64,000 nucleotides of DNA, taken from assembly GCA_016165875.1 (NCBI GenBank), contig JABBOT010000080.1, positions 39,989,477-40,053,476 of the forward strand. The letters are read 5' to 3'. Origin of the DNA: Acanthopleura granulata. Taxonomy: Eukaryota; Mollusca; Polyplacophora; Chitonida; Chitonidae. Position 1 is the first letter of the stretch, and each line of letters begins with the position of its first letter. This document shows, in pieces, positions 1-13,317 of this stretch. Below the pieces are notes generated by a model. The model saw only the letters and a program-made list of their open reading frames with translations, was not told the DNA's origin and did no database searches. The translations under genes were made by a program, and so were the position numbers.

Positions 1-2917
1 GGGGATAACTCTAATAGCCACGCAATAAATTAATCGTGTATATCCCTTAAGAGACAAACACCTCTATTTTATTTTCAGTGAAGACAGCCATATTGACCTG
101 AGCGTATACTGGAATTACTTTCATATGTTAATCACAAGTACACGTTATCGCGGATAAATATACCGCTTTGTCTGTGATTACCATAAAACAACAGATGTAA
201 ACATGTTTATGGTAAACGTTTGTAAATCTTAATAGACTGTATATTTACATATATATTCATCTCTATATACTAGTGGGCCAAAAATAGTTTTAGACCTCGT
301 GCGAAAAAAGAGCTGAAAATAATAACAATATCTTTGTTTAGTGGAGTGTAACGTTTTGTTAAATTCAGCATGGCATTAAACAACAGTCAAGCAGTTGGTC
401 AACCGATGTGGAATAAATCAATGTATAAAATAATGATAAATATTTACAATTACTATTTCCATTTTAACTCAACGCTTTTGATTAAACTTAAAAGTAAAAA
501 TTGCTCTTTGCAGCAATATAAACATTTATTAATTATTACCATAATTTATTTGAGTGAGGGATAAGAGCATATATTTTTTTATATTTTTTTTTATATTTAC
601 CCATTTTTTATATATTTGACCCGTGTTTACACCTTATTCGAGATGAGGGGAGCTGGGTATAGTCTCACAGAAACCAGTGCGCCAAACCAAGTACCGGTAT
701 CTAAAACGTGTTTTCACTTGAATCGGATGCAACGACAGCTGGACTTGAAGGCACGTCCTGGATACTCCAAGGCAGTTTTGTAAGTGAATGTGGTTTAGAC
801 ATCGTGGCCCTACATGGAAATGTACTCATTATCGCACAGAATTTCATTGCACGCTTTCAAAGAAAGGGTTTTTTGTGTAAGGCTTATAGCATTTTCCCGC
901 CAATGTGCGAAAATGGAATTGCACTCTGTCCAGTACACTACAGTCTTTAAACACCGCACGATAATAGCAAGTCGATGGGATGCGATTGTACATATAGAGG
1001 TGATTTTAACACAGTTAATTATTAGAATGAAAATTCAACTCTTATCGTATAATTTACATGGGCTGTGTTAATGAACCTCGTATCTGTTGTATTTGTAATA
1101 AACAAGAAAAAAACTGTGAAATCAAAATAAACACAGTATTAAATTGATTCAAATCGAAAAAGATGTTTTTAGAGTACAAGTATTGTCATGCCAATGCCTT
1201 CCACATACTCATAAAAAAGTTTCTCAGGTTTCTTAATACCAAATGCATTTTACTCCATCAACCCAAACTTAACCAAATAACCTCCGAAACAAATGGTATA
1301 CTTGGTACGGTTTTAAATAGCGAGTGCATTTAAACGGTTTTGTAATCTGCCACCGCCTTAGCGGTGACAATTTAAATAGTGACAATTTTTAATATATCTG
1401 TATTTTTATACAAACTTGTGTAATGATTAACCGATTAATATGCCTGCAGTGAGTGTACTTTGATTTTTGATTGATATTTTTGAGCTTAATATATTCTTGA
1501 ATTCTTCAGGTCATGTGGGTGTAAAGTTATAGACATAACTATACTTCGTGAACCCCAGTAACGAGGTCATCCCATCATATCCCCCCCAAATAAAATCAAT
1601 TAACAATTCAATGTATGTATGTATATACTGCACTAGATTAGTCAGAAAAGTGATTAATTCGTTTAAATAAGAAGCCAGAAACCCGTGTAATGACGTAATG
1701 TATTCAATGCAGATATCTTTTCACGGACTGAAAAAAAAAAATTTCTAATTAAATGGGATGGTATATTGTTGATTAGCCGAACTGTACATATATATGTATA
1801 TAATTGCTCAGGGGCTAATGATTTTTCCGCCTCTGACAATAGCTATCATCAATCTCGTCAACGCGCCGGTCCTGTTGATGAAAGTGCTGAACAGTTGTTT
1901 ATATGTGTTAAGTGATAAGTTCTCCGAAATGAATAGCTCGAGATTTAATTTCCAGCTAACCATGTGTACCTGGTGAACTTCTTGACCCTAATGGATGGGG
2001 GGAGGCGGAGGAGGCCAGTGGGGACAAGGGAGGGATTCGTGAATAAGGGTGGCGACTGTAGTTGATTCTATCATAAGTCTTTTGATAAAAACGTGTTAAG
2101 ATACTTTAAAGATGGCATTTAGCGTGTTACTGGCCGATAAATTTCATTACTATGCTAATGAAGTGAAGCAGTGTTTTATGTGTGAACGCATGAGGTGATA
2201 AGCTTGTCATGTATATAGGTTGTGATTGATGACCATATACTCTGTACAGATTTTGGTTAACCGATACAGTCTCGGTCCATTGAGAAAATCCGTTACATGA
2301 GCACTTAATACAGGGAGAAAAATGTCTTTGAATGACTACGTCATGCCAGGCCGTAAACAACCAAAGAGACATCCCGTTGCCTCTTATTTTATCAGTACAG
2401 TCTATACCCAAACACAGTAATTGCCTGTTTGGGCAGAATCTGCATCAATCGAGATTGGTTCGTCTTCTGAAACGAGATTCGTTTTCCTTTTGTTTCCGCT
2501 CCCGACAAAACGACTGATATCATTTCATGACTCGCATTAAATAAAACCCTCTTTAAAAATAAAAGCCGGCGTTAACATACACGCCAAGTCCCTGCCCCTG
2601 CAATAAAACCATCCAGCATAAACACGCACTAACAATAGGAAGTTACGTCTTTCCGGTTTTCATTGCTTACAAGTTGCTTGATGTCACAAAAATAACTATA
2701 TAGCCTCTGTATATGGATAAATACTTTTGAATAAAAACTTTTCTATAAAATCAAACCAAATAACAAATTACAGGCTTGTTTAGACACACAGGGTCTCTTC
2801 TTTCATAAATACTAGCTTAATTTAGGAGATTACACGCAAAACGAAAATCTTTATGCAAAACAGTCTGGGCAAGAACGGAAAGTACTATCTAAAGAAATAC
2901 TCATATTATTTCATTGC
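1..2917. other. Intergenic, nothing recognised
   Basis: This is AT-rich sequence with only short ORFs (94 codons or fewer) that resemble no known protein. A small direct repeat (GTGACAATTT) occurs twice near 1364-1388. No SINE or minisatellite was recognised. Confidence 0.6.
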
Positions 2918-3640
2918 AAGTAATCCACCGTCAAAAGTCATGTATTACTGCAATCATCCACCGTCAATACTCATGTAATACGGCATTCATCCACCGCCAA
3001 TACTCCTGTAATGCTGTATTCGTACACCATGCATTTTTCCAGTAATACCACAACCGTATTCTATTGTTCAAGTAATACTGTAATCGTCAGTGCTCACAAA
3101 ACACTGCAATCGTACATCAGTGCTCATGTAAACTACAAATGTAGGCCGTCAGTACTCAAGTAATACACAATAGGCCTGCTGCAATGATTTGCTAATGCTC
3201 ACATAAGACATACGCCAACTTGCGCCGTCAGTACGTCAGTATTTTTGCAACCGTACACAATCCGTCCTCAAATAATACTGCAATAGTACATCATCAGCAA
3301 TCATTTAATACTGCTATCGTACACCGTTGCTGCTGAAGTAATGCTGCAATACTACGCAGTCATTGCACGTGTAACGCAGCAATCGTACACCATTAGTGCT
3401 TATCTGATAATGACATAGAAAACCAAAATATCATACTGATATAATACTACAATCGTACACCAATGCTCGTGTAATATAGCGCCCTCAGTATACAAATGCT
3501 CATCAAGAATGCTGTGATCAAATGCCAAAGTTCAAGTGATACTGCAATCGTAAACCATCAATGCTCATTTAATAATCCGATCGTAAACCATCAGTACTGA
3601 TACAATTCTGCAATCGTACCCCATGTGTGCTTACAGGTCA
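2918..3640. repeat. Diverged minisatellite, unit about 37 bp
   Basis: A motif built from CAATCGTACACCATCAGT and GCTCATGTAATACTG recurs about 18-20 times with many substitutions and indels. The copies are clearly old, with no two adjacent copies identical. Confidence 0.8.
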
Positions 3641-3914
3641 TTCGTTTGATGCTGCAAGCATATGTTAGCAATTATGTAACAGAATATAACTTCCCACGCA
3701 TCAAACAACCATGTTATGTATGCAAAGATATTACCAAAGATATTAGCTCAAATGTTAATTAGTGTTTCGTAAATATTTACTTCTGTTATTGTTTAGAGCG
3801 CTTTCCGGTTTATATATAGGGTAATTAATTTATTGATATCTGTCAAAACACAAGAGTATATACATCCATGTACATAATTTTTCCTGGTGATCTCATAAGG
3901 TTGTTTGACCACAT

Positions 3915-4279
3915 CGGTGGCCTGGTGGTTACAGCGTCCTGTACGAGGTACGAAGACCCGGAATGAATCCCGAGTCGAATAATATCAAAGGGTATAAAAA
4001 TGGTACCTGCTGTTGTCTCGTTGCCTCGGCATTGAGATGTTAGAGCAACGTAACATGACTGGTAGGCTCGGTGTCAGTAATTTGTTACTGGGTTGGGTGT
4101 CGTCCCTTGTGTCACCGGCATGACGTTCCAGTGCCTGCAGCGCTTTGGCGGCATGGAGTCGCCCTGCCACAAGAAGACACAGCATGTGAAAATTCTAGAC
4201 TCCTCGTCGTCATATGACTGAAAAATTGTTGAGTACCGCTTAAAACCCAAGCATAGATACATATATACATACATACATA
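3915..4279 (+). mobile_element. SINE-like element, family B (tRNA-type head)
   Basis: The head, GGTGGCCTGGTGGTTACAGC, looks like an RNA polymerase III A box, and GGAATGAATCCCGAG 40 bp on looks like a B box. The body is GC-richer (TGACGTTCCAGTGCCTGCAG). The 3' end (TCGTCGTCATATGACTG, then TTGTTGAGTACCGCTTAAAA) matches the tail used by family A elsewhere in the window, and the element ends in a (CATA)n run. Length is about 365 bp. The shared tail suggests mobilisation by the same LINE machinery; that part is inference. Confidence 0.75.
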
Positions 4280-4999
4280 ATGTTTTCTGTGTTAAAGATA
4301 AACATTATTTATGAACTGAGAGAAACCAACGTTATCCTTCAGGTAGGTGTCATGTTTCTTAAATAAATCTTGATTGTAACTATTGTTATAATACATATCT
4401 ATTACATTGAATTGTGCACAGCACTTCCAGCCTGTTTAACCTAAGACTGCTTTGTAAATTAGGCCAGTTAACACTTGGTCATATAGTGCCACAGTGTCCA
4501 AAACAGACAAATACAACAAGGTCGTGTTTTAATCACAGCAAGGTCAGTGGATACTAATGCATACCTTCTAAACAGTCAAAAATATACAGAGGCTCATTTA
4601 CCTGGTAATTCGTCATCATTTCGTTTTATCAAAGTTAGCAAATTACAATTTTGGGCATAATTTTACCATGATCTAGTAAAGCAATGGATACTATATTCTA
4701 TAACCTATTCACATTAGCTATGTGTTATTTATTCTAATAACCTCTATACTGTATATGTAATATAAAATGACCAGTAAATTGCTTTTGACCATTATATGTA
4801 CTAAAAACATGCAAAGGATAACCAATAACGGAGGAATGGGTTTATCTATTTTGTTTGGGGGGGGGGGGGTATATAAACACTAAACAAGGCAGTGTATATA
4901 TTTTGTCGGAAAGATAAATTATCAACAAAATAGTTTGGTCATTTTACAAAATATCAGCCCATGTCTATTCTACTATGCAGCATGGAATATCAGAGAAAC

Positions 5000-5102
5000 A
5001 GTTTTATTTATTTATTTATTTGATTAGAGATCTCGTTGCTCGGAGGAAACCCACGACCAACAGTAGGTTGCTGACAAACCTTCCCACGTGCAGCCGGAGA
5101 AA
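5000..5102 (-). mobile_element. Truncated SINE fragment, family A
   Basis: It starts with (TTTA)n on the + strand, the reverse of the AAAT tail. It continues GGAAACCCACGACCAACAG and CTTCCCACGTGCAGCCGGAG, which are reverse-strand matches to the body of the full copy at 9336-9604. Both the head and part of the 3' region are missing. Confidence 0.7.
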
Positions 5103-7287
5103 AATAGTTTTGGTGATTATTTTACCAACATGTTAGGCAATGCCTACTTTAATATAACATAAATTATCGGTAAATGGACTGTTGTTATATATAATTATGT
5201 CTCTCAAAGCATGCTATTTTCGTAAATAAAAAATATCACGTTCTGATATAACTGTCTTCATGTCCATATAATGCTTAATATATGTAGCAGACATGCTGAT
5301 ATCTCTGGGATTCTATAGCAAACAGTAGATGCGTAAAATATCAAAAACATAAAGCAAAATAAATAATATATATGTGGTAGTTGTTGTAGTGAATGATTGT
5401 TATGTAGACTAATTACTATTTTGCGATATTTGTTACATAGCTAAAACTTAAATACCAAGTAAGGATAACCTGTTACCTGTCATTTTAACCAGTTGTTGGA
5501 CACAGTCTCTGTGTACTTCTCGCCCTAAACTGGCAGACGGTGCCATGTCATATGTGCATGCTACATGGAGCGACCATGTTTATTTGCATTATAACTCTCT
5601 AATAGATGGGTTTTCTTTTATCTGAAGATCTACACATGCTTCAAGCCTCAAAGATAGAAAGTAGGAAACTGTTTCATTATTCCGGATGACTTATGTGAAA
5701 TCAAATGAAATATGGTCTACCATCATTCTAATGATGCCCTTAATGAAATCCCAGTTTGGTGCAGAGAGTAATTGTATATAAAGGCGGGAAATTCAAGTAA
5801 CCCATGGACTCGATCCGAAATATTGGCTCCACACCTTGACTTCTTCGCATTGACCTGACCACGGATTGCAGTATATCCACCTGAGGTATGACAGAGCCTT
5901 TGTCATTACCTTACAATCTGTTTTAATTTAAAATTATAAGATTAAACGTCCTGTTTTCTATGTATGTCAGTTCTACCCCTCTGTAAACATGGGTCTCCAG
6001 TGCTAATATGAAATCCTGGGGTTACTACAGACGTGCAGATTTCCATGGGGCGATTCTCTTATAACAGTTTCAAGGCATTTATGAATATCTCAACCCCGAT
6101 GTCTGCAATATTAGTAGTTCATGGGGAAATTACTGTCTCTACTTACACTGGTCCGTAAATCCATGGGGTCACCCCGTGAAATCATCGGGTACTACGGTCA
6201 CCCCGTGAAATGGTCAGGTACTTGTGCAAGCCAGACAGTGTGTGTGCTCTCCTTGATGTTCATGGCCACCCCTCTTGAAATGATTGGGTCATTATAATGC
6301 TGTAAATAATATAAGAAAGCTTGGGTAGCAGTAGAATCCACTGATCTATGATTCACAGCATTTGTTCACTCCTACCCCAAGAAATCGTTGCGTACTGTAT
6401 TTACTGGCTTGCATACAAAAGGAACGCACATAGAGAGTGAATAATTTTCGAGTGGGAGGAACCATCAGAATTCAAAACACCTGCACAAACAAGCAGATCC
6501 TGTGTCATCTTCTTGAATAAAATATTGTTTGCTGTATTTCAACTGAGGATTACTGTGTTGAGTTGTTCACTATGTAGTTCTCCCACCACCTTAGGATCAT
6601 GATTCCTACGCTCTTATCACAGACTGGTGAATAACCTATGTGAGGTACTTGCTATGGTTGTTGCTGTGCACATCAGGTACTTGATATGATGAGCGATTGA
6701 TGGGTGTATGTAGCTTCACTAAAGCTTTAGCCAGGCTTAATCGCTTCAATATGTAAATACCCATTCAAAAAGATAAATGCAAGCCGTTTGTGCTGAAAAG
6801 ATATTTGCAATGATTTTGTATTTTCTTGGACATTGATCTACAAACCTCCAAAATCACAACTCGTTAGCTGAATGTTTGTCCAGATGTTGTTAGTTGCTGA
6901 TGGAAGTCAGTGGTGGGAGTTGCTAGGTTAACTTACGGTTTAACACATGCGCATTGGTACATATAACTTTTGGAAACCGTAAAAATGTGGCTTGTGCGCA
7001 TTTACAAGAGAAAATCAGAGGTGCACATGAAGCAAGTGGTGAGAGTAACGGACGGCGTAAAACAGCCAGAAACTTGTGGTTTGTTACAGTTTACTTTGTG
7101 GAACTGTTAGTGGTGACAAATTATGGGTAAAACTTCTGATGTTATATAATCTCACAGACGCCTTTGCAACATGGCTGGTGTTAAGAAGAAGTTTGCTTCG
7201 TCTCTAGGTTGTTCTCAACTTTAAGTGGTAAAGTCTGTGGTAAATCAGCCAGCTGTGGTTTGTGACAGAGTTATACTGGTGAGAATC

Positions 7288-7341
7288 ACCATAGTAACAA
7301 CTGACTTGGTTACCACCATAGTTACAACTCACTTGGTTACC
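7288..7341 (+). repeat. 27-bp tandem duplication
   Basis: Two adjacent copies (7288-7314 and 7315-7341) differ at two positions. The sequence begins ACCATAGT and ends CTTGGTTACC. Confidence 0.85.
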
Positions 7342-8263
7342 AGTGAAAGACATAGAAAGATAACACAAGCGATACATGAGTTGTATTTCTTGACTAAAAA
7401 CACAGTGAAAGCGTGGTTCTTTATATAATACCTGAAGGTACTGGTGATAAGTAGGCTACATATAGATAACAAACAAAAAGCCCATGAAGCTTGCATTTAT
7501 GTAACTGTATCAGCAAAACAAAAGGTTCCAGGCGTAACAGCTCTGCACCTGGTAACACGGCTATATTTGTTTATTAAAGGTGCTGGTGAATAGATAGCGG
7601 TAATTAAGCCAATAATTTAATTAGCAATTCGATGTCGAATAACTAATAGTTGTCCTTAATGACGATCTAAGGCGGATTTTTACCGGTTCAATTCATGACT
7701 GGTTCATGTCGGAATAGACAAGTAGGGGATTATGTATTCATAAGACAGCCTCCGCAACATCAAAGTGGATTGTTCCCAAAGTATTTGACGCATGCTCTAT
7801 AAGAGGCTTTCGTGTCTTAACACCGACGCTGTATGTTATTTACCGTTGATATATCTGTAAATGATTAACAACATGACTGAATACAAAGATTAGAAGATTA
7901 GCCAGCGAATAATTATGTACATAGAATATTAATGAGTTGTGCACCGAAAGAAACATACTGAGGGCATTTGTTAAGGCGACCGGTAAGGATGTAATGCCTA
8001 AGTAATTGGAATATCTGCCGATGTTATCTAGCCATGAAGGTGCTTCTGATCACATACCTTGATAAAGAAATGTTTAATATTTAATCAGCTCGTATGTTTT
8101 ATAGAGATTTTTTTTCTAGCGAGCACAATAAAGGAACATAGCGAATGAGAATGAGCAATGACCACAAGTATGGGGGCTTGTACATAGTGACTCAAGCTCG
8201 TCGCAATCCTGTGTTATTCACACCAGCTCCGTGGGAAATGGCCCACCTTTCTATACACACACC

Positions 8264-8311
8264 ATCAACGTCCAGAGAGATCAACGTCCAGACAGATCAA
8301 CGTCCAGACAG
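8264..8311 (+). repeat. 16-bp tandem repeat, three copies
   Basis: ATCAACGTCCAGACAG is repeated at 8264, 8280 and 8296; the first copy has a single change. Confidence 0.9.
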
Positions 8312-9335
8312 ATCATCGGCTTCCAAGAAATCATTCCAAGCACCTTTTCAATTCATCTTAAGTTCAACAAGTATTCTTGTGTTGTGTTTTTTTTATTATT
8401 ATTATTATTTTTTATTGCCTTCTATAACACCAGATTTGTTGTTTTTTCACAGCCTCAAATTCACACATATTTTACAAATGTGAAGTACAATATCCATATA
8501 TTTGGCATGTCTTGGGTCATAAGTTCATCACGCTTGCAAATTGGCTAAAATTTATCTAAACAACGTTTCTCTTTGTCTAAATCCTTGCTAGCAGCTTTCA
8601 GTTCATCGTGTTCACAATATAGCTAAAAATAATGCAACGTTTTATCGTGAACATTTAACATTACAATAATGATAAGCTGACTTTTAGCAAATCCATTAAC
8701 ATCACTTGGTACTGACAGGCATTGTTTTAAAATCATAAATATAATCATACGAGGCCTTTGCAATGACTTTCACGTCCATTTATGCCGACTATACATATGT
8801 ATGTATGTGTAAGGGGTGAAGATCACAATATTCATGGCGTCTGGACAAACCGTCTAACCACGAAAACAAGACCTTGACAGTGCAAAGTCAAATCTTATTT
8901 GAATTTTAAATTTACTTCAGACATTAAAGCACATGCGTGTTGACCAGAAAATACAGTCACGTGCGTGTATAGACATACTGTCTGTAAGAATTGTGTGTCA
9001 TGGTTTTTATATATAAACTTGAAAGGGAAATAAAAAAGTATGCATGTACATCATTTTGTATTAGACTATAGTTGTTCGCATTTAGTTTTCTCCAGGTGTA
9101 GAGAATGGTTATACATGAAACGAGATTAAACAAGGTTTGACAAATCATGAAATGATATCTATATTGTGGAGTAACTATTCAATCTTACTTTTCAAAGGCT
9201 TCATACTACAGATAGTCTTTTTTCCTCGCCTACAGATGTGCTGCTGTGAAGTAAGTTTTTAAAATTTTGATTTTTGCCAGGGTATGGAAAGATTAATTTA
9301 CCTGTGGTAAGGCGAAATCCTAATAAATCATACGA

Positions 9336-9604
9336 GGGCCTCCGTGGCTCAGTCGGTTAGCGCGCTAGCCCAAAGCAATGACCGAAGCCTCCCACCAATG
9401 CGGTTGCTGTGAGTTCAAGTTCAGCTCATGCTGGCTTCCTCTCCGGCCGTACGTGAGAAGGTCTGCCAGCAACCTGCGGATGGTAGTGGGTTTCCCCCGG
9501 GGCTCCTCCCACAATAATGCTTGCCCCCCCCCCCCGTCGTATAAGTGAAATATTCTTGAGTATGGAGTAAAACACCAATCAAATAAATAAATAAATAAAT
9601 AAAT
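9336..9604 (+). mobile_element. Full-length SINE, family A (tRNA head, AAAT tail)
   Basis: The head GGCCTCCGTGGCTCAGTCGG, followed by TTAGCGCGCTAGC, carries an A-box-like motif, and GTGAGTTCAAGTTCAG a B-box-like one. The body has CTTCCTCTCCGGCCGTACGT and GGTAGTGGGTTTCCCCC, a C12 slip run, then the tail GTCGTATAAGTGAAATATTC, TTGAGTATGG and (AAAT)n. This is the reference copy for the other family A fragments in the window. The head is not a functional tRNA gene, because it has no acceptor stem closure. Confidence 0.85.
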
Positions 9605-10969
9605 CATGCAATCTCCATGTTATAAACACTGCTATACAGTTCCAGTGTCTCTATGTCTTACACACACTTTTGTTGGGTCTGATCCATAAGCTGAAAATCC
9701 AGTCATTTCAATTGAAAATATTTGTTTGCTGTTACCATATCTTTAATTTATATTGCATTTCTTCCAAGGATAACAACCATTTGGTTGGGATATTGCCGGC
9801 TTGGCGTTAAGCCATAATCATTCATTCATTTTTTTAATTCACTTACAATGGCGTAAAAACATACAAAGATGTATATAGATGATGAATGGTGATGCCAAAT
9901 CCTCTGCCCTCCTTATGATCGCCCAGAATTCAACAGTCGCAAGTCAAGCTATATACATATATAAGAAACAAAGTTAACAAATGTGTGCCATATCGCGACA
10001 TAATCCTCTTTATCACCATTTATTTATTTAAATTTTAAAATTCATAGTTCGTGTCATGGTAGTCTGAATACCTTGTTTTTAAGTAGTGTTATAGATATCG
10101 ACATACATCTTGGATTCATGAAGGAAAACAGTATTTATACCAAGGGCCGTGCGGTTCAATTATTTTCACATAAATTAAGAATTTTTTCCACACAGCTATA
10201 TGGATATATAACTATTCTTTTCCACTAACAATTCTGCCGTGCTGCACATAGGACAGACGGCCCTTAAACAATATATTCTAAATTTACATTTTCATACTTA
10301 TTCATATTAAAATACAAAGGCGTCTTAATCACTGGATCATTTGAGACCACGCCCATTTCCAGCGACACTGTATTTTAACCATTGTTATTTTTTTATTCCA
10401 CATCTTCACTGTTTAAAAATACCTCTAGGTTACCCCAAAAAGCATTTTACAATATACACCGTTTGGGGATAGAACAAGTACGCCATGGACATCATCATGG
10501 CTAACATACAAATGTAAAACAATACTGAAATGACCGCCAAATAAATAATGAAAATTCATAAAATGACAATAAAAGAAAATGAACAGAACAATTTAGGAAG
10601 TCCAAATGCCCTTTGGAGTAATTTAAATTGTTATTTTTTTCAAATGCTTTCAGTAAGAATTTTTAGATTTCAAGTTATGTTATGTTGCAAATGTCCAGCT
10701 TTCTGTAAAATTTTATATATGCCGCTGGCGTCATTTAGAATCGCTTAATTACAGGTATAACTCGTCACTGCTGTCTTCAGTACTACCCTGATTTTGGATT
10801 TTTTTTGTCACTACTAAACGTAATTAATTTATTGTACATTTTGGTATTATTAATTTATGAACTGAAACATTCGTCAACATCATATGAGTCATCTTTTGCT
10901 ATCAAACATTGAAAAAGCTGAGAAATACAGCTAATATGCATCCTTATATTCCGGATCTGTTTAATTGAA
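9605..10969. other. Intergenic, with a family C SINE tail
   Basis: Near 9785-9836 a fragment reading GGCGTTAAGCCATAATCATT with (CATT)n resembles a second, distinct SINE tail (family C), also found reversed at 29301 and 43303. The rest is AT-rich and featureless. Confidence 0.55.
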
Positions 10970-11126
10970 ATGATAAACAGCACATGTAATTGATCTGATG
11001 TAACAGTTATGTAACTCTGTAAATGATCAACGGCACATGTAATTGATCTGATGTAACGGTTATGTAACTCTGTAAATGATCAACAGCACATGTAATTGAT
11101 CTGATGTAACGGTTATATAACTCTGT
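10970..11126 (+). repeat. 53-bp tandem repeat, about three copies
   Basis: Copies start at about 10970, 11023 and 11076 with a spacing of exactly 53 bp. They share CACATGTAATTGATCTGATG and TAACTCTG(T), with only a few differences between units, so the array is young. Confidence 0.9.
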
Positions 11127-11805
11127 GAAGAGTTGGCATTATTTTTCTTCACCACGTGGTATATTGTAAATATGTGATTTCGGAATGCTGAATCATATTG
11201 TATGATACATACAATTAACTGGCCTAAACCACTGCAGCCGCACCTATAATTCATTAATGAATATAGAAAAAGTTTATTGCAAGACAAACAGTGTGATAAT
11301 TCTCCTTGACAAGGCTAGATGATTGTTTAAGTTTCATTGGGCTGTTAATTTCTATAATCTTAATGTGTACACTGAAAGAAGATCTTGTTAATATTTACTG
11401 TATCGATTGATTTGTGGTGCGTTTTCCACGATATTCACTTCCATATCCAGAAGATAATCCATTAATTTGATATTTCATTTAAATCTATTTTAACTCTAAT
11501 ACCCTAACATTTTCATCAACCGTCTGTTATAGAATTAACTAAGCCCATAAAAATGTAAAACAGTTTATTGTAATGCTACTTTGTGTAATTACTCCCAATA
11601 CACAAAGCTTGTTATTTTACAACAAATAAAGACTACCATTTAGTTATCGTAGCTCCAGTGAATACGGAAAATATACAGTACACAAGTACAGCCCATTACT
11701 GTCCCTCTGTAGATTGCAGAATTGCTTTGTTGTGAGGAGAGGCGATCGGGTAGAGGAGATTTACTCGTGATTAACTCGTGACGTGTAATACTGAAGGAGA
11801 CAGTA
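11127..11805. other. Intergenic, nothing recognised
   Basis: This is AT-rich sequence with no repeat or coding signal that I can support. Confidence 0.5.
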
Positions 11806-11936
11806 ACCTGGGGAAGGTCGTGGGTTTCTTCCAGGTTTTTCCCCAGTTTCCTCTCACCATAATTCTGGCTGCCGGCAAATAAGTGAAATATTCCCGTGTA
11901 AATCTGCGATCAAATAAATAAAATAATAAAATAAAA
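11806..11936 (+). mobile_element. Diverged SINE 3' part, family A
   Basis: GGTCGTGGGTTTCTTCCAGG, CAGTTTCCTCTCACCATAAT and AAATAAGTGAAATATTCCCG match the family A body and tail. The element ends in a degenerate (AAAT)n. The tRNA head is lost or too diverged to see. Confidence 0.75.
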
Positions 11937-12192
11937 GACTTCAATGCAAGGTCAGTTATTTGAAGGTATAGCCTATCGACAAATACAGCTTTGAGACAAA
12001 CTGAGTCTTTGAACCTCAAGTCTTACGTTCAATTCTTGCTGAACTGTGTACTCAGTCTTGAGAACCAAACCATCATTACCTCCGCAAGGAGAGGCCTTGT
12101 TTTGGGGTGTTTCATTAAACAATTGTGCCCATTCTCCACATTTTGTAGAGAAGCTCGCAATTTGATGAAATTTTGTGCACAGATACATTACC

Positions 12193-12533
12193 GATTCAGT
12201 TTTGGTGGTTTGGTGGTGATCTGGTGAACTGATAGTGAACCAGACCTGATGCTTTGGTGGTGATCCAGAGTTGGTGCTTTGGTGGTGATACGGATGTGGT
12301 GGTTTGATGATGATACGGATGTGGTGGTTTGAATGCTATCCACGTGTATTGTGTTGGTGGTGATCCGGATCTGGTGCTTTGGTGGTGATCCACATATAGT
12401 GGTTCGATCGTGATCCGAATCTGTCAGTTGGGTGATGATTCGAATGTGGTGGTTTGATCGTGATCCAAATCTGGTAGTTTGGTGGTGATCTGGTAGCATG
12501 GTGATGATCCGGATGTGGTGGTTTGGTGATCAC
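12193..12533 (+). repeat. 25-bp minisatellite
   Basis: Around 12 copies of a 25-27-bp unit, typified by GGTTTGGTGGTGATCCGGAT plus GTGGT. The reverse strand reads as a His/Pro/Thr-rich ORF only because of the repeat. Confidence 0.85.
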
Positions 12534-12682
12534 GGAAAAGGTTATGAACAGATATTGATAAAATCGTGTACCGTGTACCGAAATGAAAATGTTTACACAT
12601 TTTGTCTGGTTATATCCTATTCTCTTTGTGAATTGTGGGATTCTCCTTTAGGTATATTTAAGCAGTTCTTAATGATCAATAC

Positions 12683-12880
12683 CTAGGCGTCCAAACCGGC
12701 ATTCGTATACCAGCCGTCAACCAAAAGGGGAGTTCCGTTTCAATAATCGCAAGACCAGCTTCAAAAAAACGGCAAATAACACAAACCACAAAGACAATAA
12801 GAAAATATAGACAATGTCTGATTAAATCGATTCGAATAAAGAGGCGTTGGTCTTATACGTCCATGAATAAATTTCAAAAG
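12683..12880 (+). repeat. Dispersed repeat, copy 1
   Basis: CTAGGCGTCCAAACCGGCAT, ATACCAGCCGTCAACCAAAA and ACGGCAAATAACACAAACC align throughout with a second copy at 31980. The clear similarity spans about 135 bp, with a weaker match beyond it (TATACGTCCATGAATAA against TCTATAAAAACGTGAATAA). No terminal repeats or ORF were seen, so the class is unknown. Confidence 0.7.
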
Positions 12881-13317
12881 TTTCCTTAAGGGTAGGGGGG
12901 CTAAAAATCAGCCTTGTTTGATGAAGGGACCCTGTAGACATGATGAACCCCAATTATTCAGGTCGATAGGTGAACAGGTGAACAAGTTCTAAAGAATGAT
13001 ACAGGATGACGTTAACGCGTTTATGCTAATCGCTAATAGAAACGCCAGTGAGACAAAATGGCATGTGCTATACAGCTACATACTAGACAACGTACAATTT
13101 GTGTGTATAACGACCAAATTCTGCCGGTAACATGTATATCATGAAATCTTTTGTTGAAATTTCCACAAGTGAACTGATCATTTCAGCCGCAAATGGTCTC
13201 GGTACTGCGTGGCTGTACTGCTGCACCACACTTATGAAAAAAGGTTTCAAAGTGTACAGGTACAGAGTTCTGTCTCAGAAGACAGCAAGTCATCAGACTG
13301 CCTTCTGTGTACATGCA

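Larger units (their letters stand above)
4280..9335. other. Intergenic with small repeats
   Basis: No gene was recognised. Contents include a G13 homopolymer (4857-4869), a SINE fragment (5000-5102), a diverged tandem run with TCACCCCGTGAAAT at about 6165-6260, and two short tandem repeats listed separately (7288 and 8264). ORFs here are 112 codons or shorter and unrecognisable. Confidence 0.55.

Noticed and set aside
9336..9420. tRNA gene
   Set aside because: A- and B-box-like words are present, but there is no cloverleaf with a paired acceptor stem, and the unit continues into a SINE body and AAAT tail.
12188..12533. His/Thr/Pro-rich reverse-strand ORFs of 65-103 codons
   Set aside because: They are translation of the 25-bp minisatellite, with all three frames giving similar peptides.
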